Shown here: in pieces, positions 7,678 to 17,474 of the stretch
How the letters are laid out: each line of letters opens with the position of its first letter
Position numbering within the stretch: position 1 is the stretch's first letter
Source of the DNA: Blastopirellula retiformator
GTDB taxonomy: Bacteria > Planctomycetota > Planctomycetia > Pirellulales > Pirellulaceae
Direction: 5' to 3'
DNA: 48,995 nucleotides
Assembly: GCF_007859755.1 (NCBI RefSeq)
Contig: NZ_SJPF01000002.1
Location: 816,035 to 865,029, forward strand
Program-made: the position numbers and the translations under genes
The notes under the pieces: generated by a model
What the model saw: the letters and a program-made list of their open reading frames with translations, nothing else
What the model was told of the DNA's origin: nothing
Database searches by the model: none

Positions 7678-8427
7678 ATGAACATTCATATCTTTGATGA
7701 CGCCGCTCACCTCGGCGTCGCCGCCGCTCGGCAAGGCGCCTCCGCCATTCGCGCCGCCATCGCTGAGAAAGGCTCGGCCAATATCATCGTCGCCACCGGC
7801 GCCTCACAATTTGAGACCTTGGCCGCTTTGATCCGTGAGCCCAACATCGACTGGGGCTGCGTCACGGGCTTCCATTTAGATGAATATCTCGGCATCAGCG
7901 ATCAGCACCCAGCCTCGTTCCGTCGGTATCTACGCGAACGATTTGTCGACAAAGTGCCGCTTGCGGCGTTTCACTACGTGGATGGCTCGGATTCCGACCC
8001 GCAGCAGGTCTGCGACCGTCTGGGTGAGTTGATCGTCCAGCAGCCGATCGACGTCGCGTTTGTGGGTATCGGCGAAAATGGACATCTGGCCTTTAACGAC
8101 CCGCCGGCCGATTTCGAGACCGATTCGCCCTACCTGGTCGTCGAGCTGGACAAAGCTTGCCGAAAACAGCAGGCAGGCGAAGGCTGGTTCGCTACACTAG
8201 AGGATGTCCCAACCCGGGCCATTAGCATGTCTTGTCAACAAATCCTCCGCACCAAGACGATTATTTGCAGCGTCCCCGATCAGCGAAAAGCAATCGCGGT
8301 CCGCAATTCCGTGGAGGGTCCGGTCACTCCGGAAGTTCCCGCTTCGATCCTACAAAGCCATGCCGAGACTTCCCTATTTCTGGACAAAGCCTCCGCATCG
8401 GAATTGACCGCCTCCTCGACCCTCTAG
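7678..8427 (+). CDS. nagB: Glucosamine-6-phosphate deaminase
   Basis: 249-residue NagB, converting glucosamine 6-phosphate to fructose 6-phosphate and ammonia in amino-sugar catabolism. Family motifs seen: GFHLDEYLG (64-72; Asp68 in the position of the catalytic aspartate) and [14 protein letters not shown] (130-143) with the catalytic His136. The start is set at ATG 7678, where homology to the NagB N-terminus (MNIHIFDDA) begins; the longer frame from 7603 is not supported. No clear Shine-Dalgarno. nagA follows 17 bases downstream, forming an operon behind three operator-like palindromes. Confidence 0.9.
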   Translation: MNIHIFDDAAHLGVAAARQGASAIRAAIAEKGSANIIVATGASQFETLAALIREPNIDWGCVTGFHLDEYLGISDQHPASFRRYLRERFVDKVPLAAFHYVDGSDSDPQQVCDRLGELIVQQPIDVAFVGIGENGHLAFNDPPADFETDSPYLVVELDKACRKQQAGEGWFATLEDVPTRAISMSCQQILRTKTIICSVPDQRKAIAVRNSVEGPVTPEVPASILQSHAETSLFLDKASASELTASSTL

Positions 8428-8444
8428 CCCGCCTGGAATACCGC

Positions 8445-9434
8445 ATGCCTGAAACATCCTTCTTCGACCTGCAAATCAACGGCTATTTCGGCGTCGACTT
8501 CAACCAAGACGATATCTCGGCGGAAGATTTACATAACGCCTGTGCAGCGCTGGCTCGCGATGGCGTGGGCGGCGTGTTGGCGACGATCATTACGGACGAC
8601 TTGCCGCGGATGGCGGCGCGATTGTCGCGGATCGCGCATCTGCGACTCACCGATCCGCTGATCAGTCGCATGATCGTCGGCTTTCATATTGAGGGCCCGT
8701 TCATCAGCACCACGGCCGGCTATGTCGGCGCCCATCCAGTCGCTCATGCCAGGGAGACCGATTGGAACGAAATGTCGCCGCTGCTCGACGCGGCCGACGG
8801 CTTGACCCGCATCGTGACGCTGGCGCCTGAACAAGATCCTCAGCAACAGGTCACGCGCCGGTTGGCCGACCAGGGAATCGTCGTTTCGGCCGGTCACACC
8901 AACGCTTCGCTGGATCAACTCGACGCGGCGATTGACGCAGGCCTGTCGATGTTCACGCATCTGGGCAACGGCTGTCCGCGACTGATGGATCGACATGACA
9001 ACATCATTCAGCGAGCGCTCAGCCGCACCGACCAGCTTTATGTTGGCCTAATCGCTGACGGAGCGCACGTCCCCTTCTTCGCACTGAAAAATTACCTGCA
9101 GTTGATCGGCCTGGATCGTGCATTCATCGTTTCCGATGCGATCGCTGCGGCTGGTTGCGGTCCAGGCTTGTATCCGCTCGGAGACCGGAAAGTGACGGTG
9201 GGCGAAGATGGCGTGCCGCGGGCCGAAGACGACAGTCATCTGGTTGGGTCGGCGACGCCGATGCAGCGGATGGCGGAGAACTTGCAGCATGAAGTCGGGT
9301 TGACGAAGGCCGAGATCGATCGCCTTACCCGCAGTAATCCCCGTCGCATCATCGGCGCCGCGAGCGTTGCGCCAACTCCTTATGCGACCAAGAGCGTCGC
9401 CAAGAATGGCGCTCACCCCGCGACGGCGCCGTAG
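8445..9434 (+). CDS. nagA: N-acetylglucosamine-6-phosphate deacetylase, N-terminally short
   Basis: 329-residue NagA-type amidohydrolase, removing acetate from GlcNAc 6-phosphate to feed NagB. Seen: HIEGPFIS (81-88), SAGHT with metal-ligand His151, THLGNG with His172, and VSDAIAAAG with the probable catalytic Asp231. The protein begins directly at the first barrel strand ([13 protein letters not shown]), so the N-terminal half of the small beta-sandwich domain of typical NagA (about 380 residues) is absent. The frame does extend upstream, but only across nagB in another frame, so ATG 8445 is chosen. It is 17 bases after nagB. Confidence 0.85.
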   Translation: MPETSFFDLQINGYFGVDFNQDDISAEDLHNACAALARDGVGGVLATIITDDLPRMAARLSRIAHLRLTDPLISRMIVGFHIEGPFISTTAGYVGAHPVAHARETDWNEMSPLLDAADGLTRIVTLAPEQDPQQQVTRRLADQGIVVSAGHTNASLDQLDAAIDAGLSMFTHLGNGCPRLMDRHDNIIQRALSRTDQLYVGLIADGAHVPFFALKNYLQLIGLDRAFIVSDAIAAAGCGPGLYPLGDRKVTVGEDGVPRAEDDSHLVGSATPMQRMAENLQHEVGLTKAEIDRLTRSNPRRIIGAASVAPTPYATKSVAKNGAHPATAP

Positions 9435-9532
9435 CGAGAAGCTCGAAGCGTTGGAGAGATGAAGCGAGATTTTGCACGATATTACGAGAGTCGAGTCTCG
9501 CTGCCCTGACCTCGGATTTAGCTACCTTGACC

Positions 9533-9566
9533 GTAGCAGTCCGTTGATTTTCTTGACGGACTGCTA
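9533..9566. repeat. Solo hairpin related to one end of the 149-bp element
   Basis: GTAG then CAGTCCGTTGATTTTCTTG followed by ACGGACTGCTA reproduces only the first hairpin of the 149-bp element. TAGCAGTCCGT (9534-9544) pairs perfectly with ACGGACTGCTA (9556-9566). It lies between convergent nagA and the LacI-family gene. It may be a truncated element or a hairpin reused as a terminator; there is no U-tract. Confidence 0.6.
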
Positions 9567-9605
9567 AAGATTGAAGAACACCGCTCTAACCTACGCGAAT
9601 CGCAG

Positions 9606-10643
9606 CTAAGTCGACTCGCGGACAACCAGTTCCGGGCGGATGACTCGTAGGCGTTTGGACGGCGGAATATCTCCCTGAAGCGACTCTTCAACCAGATCGA
9701 GCGCCGCTTTGGCATAGGCGGCGTGACATTGGTCGATTGTCGTTAAGCCCGGCTCGATCACGTCGGCGATGTCCAGATTGTCGTAGCCGGTCACCGCCAG
9801 ATCTTCCGGCACCGAATAGCCATGCCGGTGCAGCCCTTGCATGATGCGGACGGCCCACTCATCGTTGGACGCGATGATGGCGTCGGCCTTGTTCTTGACG
9901 ACTAACTTCTGAATACAATCGTCGATCGCGTCGCGAGATGGCTCTTGCGTCGCTTCGGGGTTGGTCCAAATCAGCGACTCGCTGGTCGCCAACTTGCGGC
10001 GTTTGACGTTCTCTTTCCAGGCGTCGGCGCGAATCGACATCAGTTGATCGGTGGGGGACCATAGCTGAATCGCGACTCGCTTGCGACCACGATCAGCCAA
10101 GTGATCCACCAGCTGCTCGATCGCCGACGACGTCTCGACTCGCACGCAAGGTTGCGTTTTTAAGATCGGCGACGAGTGGAGAATGATGTTGTTCCGATCG
10201 CGGAAGACCTTTTTCAGCTTCGGCCGAAAGTCTTGCATCACGTCAAACATGCAGAGGATCGCGTCCATCCCATGATCGGCGAAGTCGTCGAGATACGTCT
10301 TGATTTCGTCGGTATCGTGATGGGCCTGACCGATCATCAGGCGGTAACCGCGTGCGTGCGCTTCGGCCTCGATGGCCGAAAGTCGCGCCGAGAAAACCGC
10401 CCGGTTTACCGTGTCGAGCACAACGCCAATGATCTTGGTCGGCATTCCGCGCAAGCGCTGGGCGGCGCGGTTGGGCCGATAATCAAGCTCTTCGGCGATC
10501 TTCAGCACTTTTTTGCGCGTCGCTTCCGACACGCGAACGCTGTCGAGTCCAGAGTTGTTCAGAATATGGCCAACCGCAGCGCGCGAGACGCCTGCCCTAT
10601 TGGCGATATCTACCAGGCGAACTTTTCGTTCTTCTTCGGCCAT
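9606..10643 (-). CDS. LacI-family transcriptional regulator
   Basis: 345 residues. The N-terminal helix-turn-helix is [20 protein letters not shown] (8-27), followed by the hinge region ([21 protein letters not shown]) and a periplasmic-binding-protein-like sensor domain ending in the family's ELVVREST type of tail. It would bind a sugar ligand and repress or activate nearby sugar genes. Candidates are nagBA (convergent, with three palindromes upstream) and the Gfo/Idh/MocA genes that follow on the same strand. The ATG at 10643 directly precedes the HTH; an open extension to 10805 looks non-coding. Confidence 0.85.
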   Translation of the reverse strand: MAEEERKVRLVDIANRAGVSRAAVGHILNNSGLDSVRVSEATRKKVLKIAEELDYRPNRAAQRLRGMPTKIIGVVLDTVNRAVFSARLSAIEAEAHARGYRLMIGQAHHDTDEIKTYLDDFADHGMDAILCMFDVMQDFRPKLKKVFRDRNNIILHSSPILKTQPCVRVETSSAIEQLVDHLADRGRKRVAIQLWSPTDQLMSIRADAWKENVKRRKLATSESLIWTNPEATQEPSRDAIDDCIQKLVVKNKADAIIASNDEWAVRIMQGLHRHGYSVPEDLAVTGYDNLDIADVIEPGLTTIDQCHAAYAKAALDLVEESLQGDIPPSKRLRVIRPELVVREST

Positions 10644-10808
10644 GCACTTCGACTTGCCAAGGCCGGCCAGGCGGCGCCAGACCACTTCGTCCAGCGATTT
10701 CGGGCCGCAATTAAATTCGCAAGCCCTCCAGAATACGTAACAACAAGCGGTCGGGGCAAGCCCGCCGACCAACTTCGGCAGGGCTCTCCCCTGTTTGGCG
10801 CCCAATTT

Positions 10809-12257
10809 CTAGACCTGTTCCGGCACAACGAACGGCGCCCGGTACTCGCGGCGGAGCAAGCGATTGGCCGCCTCGTCCCCCGGAAAGGTTTCGGTTTTCG
10901 GATCAATCATTAAAGTCCGACCCAACTCGACGGCGGCCGTCGCCACATCGACGCCGTTGGCAGCCAGGTGATCGGTCATTCGGGTGGCGGCGTCGGTCAT
11001 CAGCGGCTGATCCTGGATCCGCTCTGGCAGCGAAGCCAGCGAAACGGCCTGACCGGTCCGATGCGAGATATTCCCCAAATGACAAAGCGCCGTCGAGAGA
11101 TGCCCCGTCGCGACCGGGCAATTCAGATCGCTCGTCTGGCGAGAGCGGACCGCTTTGACGAAGTTTTCGCGGTGGAGTTGACGCCCGCCGTCCGTGCCGG
11201 TATTGCCGGTGATCTCGCGAACCACCTTCCCGTCCGGATCCAGGACCTTGCCGGTGTCGAACCCGAGGTAGGTCCCTTCGGTTCCTTCGATCACGATCCC
11301 GTAACTTAGCCCCATATAGTCGCAAGTGTCTCGTTTGCCGGTTGCGGTCGGCAGGTCGCGGATCTCAAAGGTGATTGGCGCCTTGGCGTACTCGTAACGC
11401 AACAAGTGCGTGTTGGGAGTCTGACCATTGTCGTGCCACACGTAGCGTCCCCCGACGCTGGAGACGGCGGTCGGAAATTCTTCGGCGCCAATGGCCCAGC
11501 GGCAGAGATCGAGAATGTGCGGACCATTGTTGCCCAGTTCGGCGTTGCCATATTCCCAGAACCAGTGCCAATCGTAGTGGTACTTCGCGCGTTCCAGCTT
11601 GGTCGAGCCTGGTCCGCACCATAGATTGTGATTCACCGTGGCGAGCGGCTTCGGTGGTGAAGTCGGATTGCCGATCGATTCGCGACGGCTCAGGTAGAGT
11701 CCCTTCACATTTTTAACCTTCCCGAGAGCGCCTTGCTGGACTTCGGAGAAGAAGTCGCGCAGGTGGGTGAAACTGCGGCGCTGGATACCGACCTGCACGA
11801 TGCGATCGTACTTGTCGGCCGCCTTGGCCATTTGGCCCGCTTCCCAGATGTTGTGCGAGCAGGGCTTCTCGGTGTAAACGTCTTTGCCGGCCTGGCAGCC
11901 CCAGACGGTCGCCAAACCATGCCAATGATTAGGCATACCAACGACCACCGCGTCCACGTCCGCATCGTCAAAGACGCGGCGGAGATCTTCGTACGTCTTC
12001 AGCTTGTAGCCGAACTTCTTGTCAAACTCGCCCGCCCGTTTTCCCAGCACCGCGCTGTCGGCGTCACACGCCCCCACGACCTTGACGCCGGGGATCTTGG
12101 GGAACCCGTTCAAGTGGGTGCTACCGATGCTGTTGACGCCGATCACGACGACGCGAATTTCATCATTCGCTTCCGCCGCCCGACCAAGCGACGTCATCGA
12201 AGTAAAAGAAGCGGCCGAAGCGGCGGCGAGAAAATGACGGCGACTGACCGAAACCAT
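10809..12257 (-). CDS. Tat-exported Gfo/Idh/MocA family oxidoreductase
   Basis: 482 residues. The N-terminus carries a twin-arginine signal (SRRHFLAAASAASF), so the enzyme is predicted to be exported folded with its cofactor. A Rossmann domain follows (RVVVIGVNSIGSTHLNGF, about 35-52), then DVYTEKPCSHN with the family's Glu-Lys-Pro motif and a C-terminal alpha/beta domain rich in Trp and Tyr. Such NAD(P)-dependent enzymes act on sugars and polyols and are amplified in planctomycetes; the substrate cannot be read from the sequence. GAAGGAAG upstream supports ATG 12257. A second member lies just upstream on the same strand. Confidence 0.88.
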   Translation of the reverse strand: MVSVSRRHFLAAASAASFTSMTSLGRAAEANDEIRVVVIGVNSIGSTHLNGFPKIPGVKVVGACDADSAVLGKRAGEFDKKFGYKLKTYEDLRRVFDDADVDAVVVGMPNHWHGLATVWGCQAGKDVYTEKPCSHNIWEAGQMAKAADKYDRIVQVGIQRRSFTHLRDFFSEVQQGALGKVKNVKGLYLSRRESIGNPTSPPKPLATVNHNLWCGPGSTKLERAKYHYDWHWFWEYGNAELGNNGPHILDLCRWAIGAEEFPTAVSSVGGRYVWHDNGQTPNTHLLRYEYAKAPITFEIRDLPTATGKRDTCDYMGLSYGIVIEGTEGTYLGFDTGKVLDPDGKVVREITGNTGTDGGRQLHRENFVKAVRSRQTSDLNCPVATGHLSTALCHLGNISHRTGQAVSLASLPERIQDQPLMTDAATRMTDHLAANGVDVATAAVELGRTLMIDPKTETFPGDEAANRLLRREYRAPFVVPEQV

Positions 12258-12313
12258 GCGATCTTCCTTCTAAGCGGAAATAAGTGAACTCTTGCGGGGA
12301 CCGACAGCGACGG

Positions 12314-13294
12314 TTAGTTCACGTCCATAACGCTCTTCAGCGTCACGCTCTTGCCGCCGGCGTCGCGGCTGGCGTCGGCAGCCGTCATAAAGGCGAGGAT
12401 TTCGAGCGTTTCTTCCGGCGCGATCGGCGGCTTTTTGGTCTGAAAAAACTTGACGACTTCCGCCAACATTGGATTATACGATACGCGGATCGGCACGTAT
12501 TTGTTTTGCTTACCCCCAAACGCCATCACGCCGTACCCGAAGGCGCCCTCACGAATGCCGCGGAACGTTCCGATACGGCCATCTTTCCAGACGCCGGTCA
12601 CGATGTCGGCGCCGTCGACCTTGGTCCGCTGGACGCTAACGCAGCCCGGGCCCATGACGGTAAAGAGAGTCTCCACCCCGTGAATGCCGTACCAGTAAAG
12701 GTCGGGGTGGGTCGGATCGGTCTTGGCGGGGCTAAAGGCGACGCAGCCCTGGATGGCGCCATCCGCGTTCTCTTTTTGCAACGCTACCACGTCATCGCAG
12801 TAGCGCAAGCAGGAACAAGAGAAAAACGGCGTGCCGCTCTTCTTCGATAACGCAACCAGTTCTTTCGCATCAGACAGCGAGGCAGTCATCGGCTTGTCGA
12901 CGAAGACCGGCAGGCCGGCCTCAAACACCGGCTTCACCTGCTCTAGGTGGACGCGACCATCGACGCTGTTGATCACTACCGCGTCGACCTTCTTCAGCAG
13001 AACGTCAATCGAGGGAACGATTTCGATCCCCATCTCCAAGATCTGCTTCGTAAAACCTTCGATCCGATCAGCGCTGGCCGACAAGTCGGGACTTCCGCCC
13101 GGGAAAGCGGCGACGATCTTGGCGCCGGCCAGGTCAGGACTCGGCTTTTCGGCGTTGATCGCCTTCGAGAAAGCGATCGCATGCGAGCTATCGAGACCGA
13201 TCAGACCAATGCGGATCGTCTCTTCAGCGTGAGCGACGAAGCCCAGCGATGCGGAGAGCGCCACGGCGATGACGGCGGAAAGGAGTCTGTTCAT
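12314..13294 (-). CDS. Secreted Gfo/Idh/MocA-like oxidoreductase
   Basis: 326 residues, distinct from its neighbour. A Sec-type signal peptide (MNRLLSAVIAVALSASLGFVAHA) precedes a Rossmann-like segment (IRIGLIGLDSSHAIAF), and VFVDKPMTAS carries the Lys-Pro motif of the family. The glycine motif is GLIGLDSSH rather than a normal GxGxxG, so cofactor binding may differ or be weak. The ATG at 13294 begins the signal peptide; the frame extending to 13405 has no such feature. It lies 56 bases upstream of the Tat-type Gfo/Idh/MocA gene, on the same strand, and may be co-transcribed with it. Confidence 0.75.
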   Translation of the reverse strand: MNRLLSAVIAVALSASLGFVAHAEETIRIGLIGLDSSHAIAFSKAINAEKPSPDLAGAKIVAAFPGGSPDLSASADRIEGFTKQILEMGIEIVPSIDVLLKKVDAVVINSVDGRVHLEQVKPVFEAGLPVFVDKPMTASLSDAKELVALSKKSGTPFFSCSCLRYCDDVVALQKENADGAIQGCVAFSPAKTDPTHPDLYWYGIHGVETLFTVMGPGCVSVQRTKVDGADIVTGVWKDGRIGTFRGIREGAFGYGVMAFGGKQNKYVPIRVSYNPMLAEVVKFFQTKKPPIAPEETLEILAFMTAADASRDAGGKSVTLKSVMDVN

Positions 13295-13477
13295 CAGGTT
13301 GGTTCCGTAGAGGTGGGAAGCGTGCGACAGGAGCCAATCGCTGCGCAGCATCGCCAGCGAACTCAGGAAAGGAATTGCATTAAAGATACCACGAGATATC
13401 TTCAACGTAAAGGCTTTTCTTCGTCTGTCGAATCCCGCCGCTCCCTACGCCCCTCATTGTTGCCTAAGCTTATACCC

Positions 13478-14574
13478 ATGAACGCTCTCTTGCATCCCAA
13501 CCTGGCCAGATGCGGTTTGGCGATTTTGCTGCCGCTTATGTTGTCGCAACTTTCCGTCGCGGCCGAGCCGGCCTGGCTAGAAAAGGCCATAACGCCGCCC
13601 CCCGGCATCACGATGGGCGATAGCCAGACGCTGCAAGCCGCCAACGGCGTAGAGATCCGCACGCTCGACCAATGGAAACCCAAGCGAGCCGCAATCGACG
13701 CCGAGTGGCGCCAATTCCTGGGCGCCTATCGCTATCCCGAACTCCCCTTGGAGATCGAAACGCTCGAAACCGAACGATTCGACCACTACACGCGCACGCT
13801 GATCCGCTACCAAGCCGAGCCAGGACGTCGAGTCCGCGCCTACCTTCTAAAACCGCATGACCCGTCAAGCCAAAAGCTGCCGGCGATTGTGGCGTTTCAT
13901 GGAACCAACGCCAAGACGTTTCAAAAGCTGGTCGGCCTCGATGCCCGCCGGAGCGGCATCTCGGTTTGCGACTGGTGGAGCAAGGGTTCGTCGTCCTCTG
14001 CCCCGAGAACTATCTGTGGGAAAAGAAGTCGTACCTGGCGTCGACTGCCGCCGCATTACAGCCGCATCCCAACAGCAAAGGAATCGCGGTGATGCTGGCC
14101 GATGAAATGCGGGCCGTTGACGTGCTGTTCGCGCAAGAGGATGTCGATCCTAAGCGGATCGGCGCGTATGGACATTCGCTTGGCGCGAAAGAGGCGCTGT
14201 ATCTCACCGCGTTTGACAATCGGGTTTGCGCGGCCGTCGCCAGCGAAGGGGGCATCGGAATGGACTCGACCAATTGGGAGGCTCCCTGGTATTTGGGCCC
14301 GATCGTAAAGTCGGAAGGGTTCACCCGACGCCATGACGATCTAATCGCCCTGATCGCCCCGCGGCCGTTTCTGGCGCTAGGCGGAGAAACGGGCCGCGGC
14401 TGTGCCGACGGCGTGCGTAGCTGGCCAGAACTGCTGGTCGGCCAACGTGTTGCGGCACTCTATGAGCAACCGCTCCGGATTGGACTCTGGAACCATGGTG
14501 AAGGTCACCATCTTTCGGCCGATTCCGGCAAACGCATTGTTGAGTGGCTGAACGCCTATGTTGCAGAAAAATAG
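13478..14574 (+). pseudogene. Secreted alpha/beta hydrolase (dienelactone-hydrolase-like), frameshifted
   Basis: Two overlapping frames encode one protein. The first part (from ATG 13478) has a signal peptide (MNALLHPNLARCGLAILLPL...) and runs through LPAIVAFHGT, the oxyanion-hole strand. The second frame continues LVEQGFVVLCPENYLWEKK, holds the nucleophile elbow GAYGHSLG (Ser near 14176) and a C-terminal GEGHHL with the probable catalytic His. The frame change falls near 13942: one extra base there, giving GAT GGC CCG CCG instead of GAT GCC CGC CGG, restores V-G-L-D-G-P-P-E-R-H-L and a 365-residue enzyme. It may be a real mutation or a base-call error. Confidence 0.75.
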
Positions 14575-14594
14575 CCAATGATAGGGCGTACGAC

Positions 14595-16475
14595 TTATCG
14601 ATCTATCGGGCGCAGCAAGACCGCCGTGTGACCAGGGATCAGCCAGTTCTGCGTATCCAGCAGCGCTGTTCCAGACCCGCCGTAGCGCGGCTCTTCGCTC
14701 GACCACAGCAGCGACCATGTTGCGCCATGCGGCGCTGCGACCAATGGCTCGGCGACCGGATTCCATGGCAAGTCGCGGCCCAGATTTACTAGCAACAATC
14801 GATCTTCGCCGCTGGGAGTGATCCAGCGAAGCAGAAACGCCTCGTCTCCAATCACGGCGCCCTCGAGCGTCAAGTCGTCTTGCTGCGAGATCGTTGCGTC
14901 GTTCTTCCGCAGGTGAAGTAGATCGCGATGGAGCGCTACGACTTGCGAATTGCGGTCGACTTCGTCCCAGTTCAGCTTCGATCGTTCGAAAGCTCCTCGG
15001 CCAATTGGGTCGTTGGGCAAGTGCGAATTGAAGTAGCCGGCCGCTCGCGGAAAACAGCGCATGAACTCCATCCGTCCCTCTCGCGCCTGTTGATCAATTC
15101 CCACTTCATGATCGGCGAAAAAGTAGAACGGACTCGACGCGGCGAACTCCTGACCCATGAAGAGCATCGGCGTCTGGGGTCCCAACAACAGCAGCGCGGT
15201 CAACGCCCGGAACCTTCCCGGCGAGGTAAGCGCGTGCGTCCGCATGGCGCTGGCCGAGTTCGAAACCTGGTCATGATTCTGCAGGAAGTGGACAAACCGC
15301 TTGCGAGGCGTGCCGAGCGCCGCCGATCCCCGCTTCTCTTGATTGCGGCGATTCCATTGCCCTTGATAGAGATAACCCCACCGCATCGCCGAGACCAGCT
15401 CTTGCGGCGTTCCATTGAAATCAGCGTAGTAGAACTCGCAGTGTCCCGTTGCGGCGACGCGACACGCATGATGAAAGTCATCGTTCCAAATGCCGTCCAT
15501 GCCATAGCCGTTCGCCTCGGGCGGATGAACGTGACAGATCTCTTGAGCGTCGTTCTCGGCGACGACGATAATGGGCCGTTCGCCGGCCGCTTCTCTCGCC
15601 GCGGTGGTCGTCTCGGCCAAAACATGGGGACTCGAATCGTCGAAGATCGTCTGCGTCGCGTCGAGCCGGAGCCCGTCGAGATGGAACTCCCGAATCCAAT
15701 AGGCGGCGTTTTCGATAACGAACCGCCGAATTGGTTCGCAGTGGTCGCCGTCGTAGTTGATCGCATCGCCCCAGTCAGTCGCATGCTTGACCGATGGAAA
15801 GTAGGGCGAATAGGCGCCCCAGTAGTTGCCGGTCGGGCCAAAGTGGTTGTAAACAACGTCGAGCATCACCCCCATGCCGATTGAGTGCGCCGCATCGACG
15901 AAGTCGCGAAAATCGTCGGGCGAACCATACAGCCGACACGGCGCGTACCAGTAAACGCCGTCATAACCCCAGCCAAAATCGCCTTGAAAATCGGCGACTG
16001 GCATGATTTCGACCGCGGTAACGCCGATGTTTTTGAGATACGGCAACTTCTCTTTCGCCGCGGCCCAGGTCCCTTCGGCCGTAAACGTCCCCAGGTGCAA
16101 TTCGTACAACACCTGCCCTTCGAGCGGCATGCCTTCCCAGCCAGGGTCCTGCCACGCGTAGGTCGTCGCATCGACGACTTGCGAAGGCCCATGAACGCCA
16201 AACGGCTGAAACCGCGACGCCGGGTCGGGATAAAGCTGCCCTGCCCCATCCAAGCGATACATGTACAACGCGCCCGGCTGCACATTATCAATGCTGGCGA
16301 CAAAGAAACCATCCTCGCGGCGGGAGAGCGAAAAAAAGCGGCTCGGCTCGCCCTGCTCATTGACCAGGGCCAGTTCGATTTGATTCCGCTGCGGCGCCCA
16401 GACCGCAAAATCGACGCCGGTTTCGCGAACATTCGCTCCGAAGCTGTAGGTTCTCCCTGCCATGTTTTGATTCAT
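14595..16475 (-). CDS. treZ: Malto-oligosyltrehalose trehalohydrolase
   Basis: 626 residues of TreZ type (GH13), releasing trehalose from maltooligosyl-trehalose. Seen: an N-terminal CBM48-like beta domain (SFGANVRETGVDFAVWAP), the barrel motif ELHLGTFTAEGTW, DVVYNHFGPTGNYW, the nucleophile region DGLRLDAT (Asp272), the acid/base region VVAEND (Glu307) and FLQNHDQVSNS. No treY or treS lies next to it, which is unusual because TreZ acts on the TreY product. The start is uncertain: Met at 16475 or 16463 fits homology better than the open frame to 16556, and none has a clear ribosome site. Cytoplasmic. Confidence 0.88.
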   Translation of the reverse strand: MNQNMAGRTYSFGANVRETGVDFAVWAPQRNQIELALVNEQGEPSRFFSLSRREDGFFVASIDNVQPGALYMYRLDGAGQLYPDPASRFQPFGVHGPSQVVDATTYAWQDPGWEGMPLEGQVLYELHLGTFTAEGTWAAAKEKLPYLKNIGVTAVEIMPVADFQGDFGWGYDGVYWYAPCRLYGSPDDFRDFVDAAHSIGMGVMLDVVYNHFGPTGNYWGAYSPYFPSVKHATDWGDAINYDGDHCEPIRRFVIENAAYWIREFHLDGLRLDATQTIFDDSSPHVLAETTTAAREAAGERPIIVVAENDAQEICHVHPPEANGYGMDGIWNDDFHHACRVAATGHCEFYYADFNGTPQELVSAMRWGYLYQGQWNRRNQEKRGSAALGTPRKRFVHFLQNHDQVSNSASAMRTHALTSPGRFRALTALLLLGPQTPMLFMGQEFAASSPFYFFADHEVGIDQQAREGRMEFMRCFPRAAGYFNSHLPNDPIGRGAFERSKLNWDEVDRNSQVVALHRDLLHLRKNDATISQQDDLTLEGAVIGDEAFLLRWITPSGEDRLLLVNLGRDLPWNPVAEPLVAAPHGATWSLLWSSEEPRYGGSGTALLDTQNWLIPGHTAVLLRPIDR

Positions 16476-16609
16476 CGCCAAAGTCGCTCGCTCAGAAAAA
16501 AGAGAAAGGTGCGGCATTCCATTTGTCGCCCAGCGTTTCATGTTAGGCGATTTCATAGCGATGCAAACCCAGGCGCGGCCGACGCCCCATCTTTAACAAC
16601 GGGTCTTCC

Positions 16610-17474
16610 CTACTTCGGCAATGCCAAAAAGGCCGCGACAAGTTGCCGCTCCGCCTGCAGAATCATCTTGTCGCTCAGACGAAACTTGGGTCTTGGCGAA
16701 CCTTGCGGCGTCCAGGCGAATCGACGCCAAAGCGCGAGCACGGCAGGCCCTTCGGCATAGCCTTGCACGCGCAACAAGAGATCGAGTCCGTAGCAGTCCG
16801 TTGATTTTCTCGACGGACTGCGTGATCGCATGGATGCGATCCCAAAATAGCGACGTAAGTCGTTATTTTGGGAGCCGCGAAGAGCTACGCTCTGAGCCTG
16901 GCGAGGTTGAAAAATACCACGATGGCATTTTTCAACAGGCTGGTAGGCCAGTAGCGATCCCCACTGCCGCTGCGGCTGCTCTGACGAACGCCTCGTCCAC
17001 AACAATCTGCTGAGCAGCCGCCAATTGGACCGTCGCCCGGACCATCAACTGATCGGCGTACCTTTTGTGTTTTCTGGTCAAACGTGGCGTTTGCAGATGA
17101 GGGGCGGCGATCATCCAACTGCAGATCGGACAAAAACAGTGGGCGCCAGGCGAGTAGCGTATTCGCCGAGGGTTAGCGACCCAAACAAACGAGTTTTTCA
17201 GATAGGTCGCAAAGAACATCGCAAACGGCGCCAAATTTTCTCGACCGGGACGCGCATTCTACGGAATGTCAAAGTAATGCTCCCGAATCCAAGCCTCAAC
17301 GGCGCTTGGCAACTCGGTGCAGCGATGAACGGTTTGAGTTGGAGAATGAACCATTCCCTGGACGACGCCGCTGGCCATCCAACGAAGTAGCCAATAGCTA
17401 CGACGCTGCATTTCGACGGCCCCCCGCAGCTCGGCGGGTTGAAAGATGCTGCTGAAGTGAGTTTCTCCTGGCAT
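16610..17474 (-). pseudogene. Conserved hypothetical gene broken by nonsense codon, frameshift and 149-bp element
   Basis: A gene of about 236 residues can be reassembled. From ATG 17474 it reads HFSSIFQPAELRGAVEMQRR to IREHYFDIP, then TAG at 17259-17261, then in the same frame NARPGRENLAPFAMFFATYL, a CFCPIC cysteine pair and APHLQTPRLT. Near 16965 a G-run has one extra base; correcting it gives AAAVGSLLAYGLDLLLRVQGY, exactly across the element insertion. The C-terminus is LALWRRFAWTPQGSP to ALPK. Subtracting 153 (element plus tetramer) and 1 from 865 leaves 711 bases, a multiple of three. The family is a planctomycete-type hypothetical, function unknown to me. Confidence 0.75.
16790..16946. 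mobile_element. 149-bp palindromic element, copy 2 (16794-16942) with GTAG direct repeats
   Basis: Inserted inside the gene at 16610-17474. The flanking tetramer is GTAG on both sides (16790-16793 and 16943-16946), differing from the TTAG of the other copies, which argues for a real 4-bp target duplication. In the interrupted gene's corrected frame the insertion (153 bp) adds 51 codons and has no stop. Confidence 0.88.

Noticed and set aside
12947-13477. Upstream extension of the hydrolase frame
   Set aside because: This part is antisense to the Gfo/Idh/MocA gene; the signal peptide begins at ATG 13478.
16610-17005. Intact 131-residue gene crossing element copy 2
   Set aside because: It begins out of frame with the conserved upstream part of the host gene and contains the element translation; better explained as part of the pseudogene.
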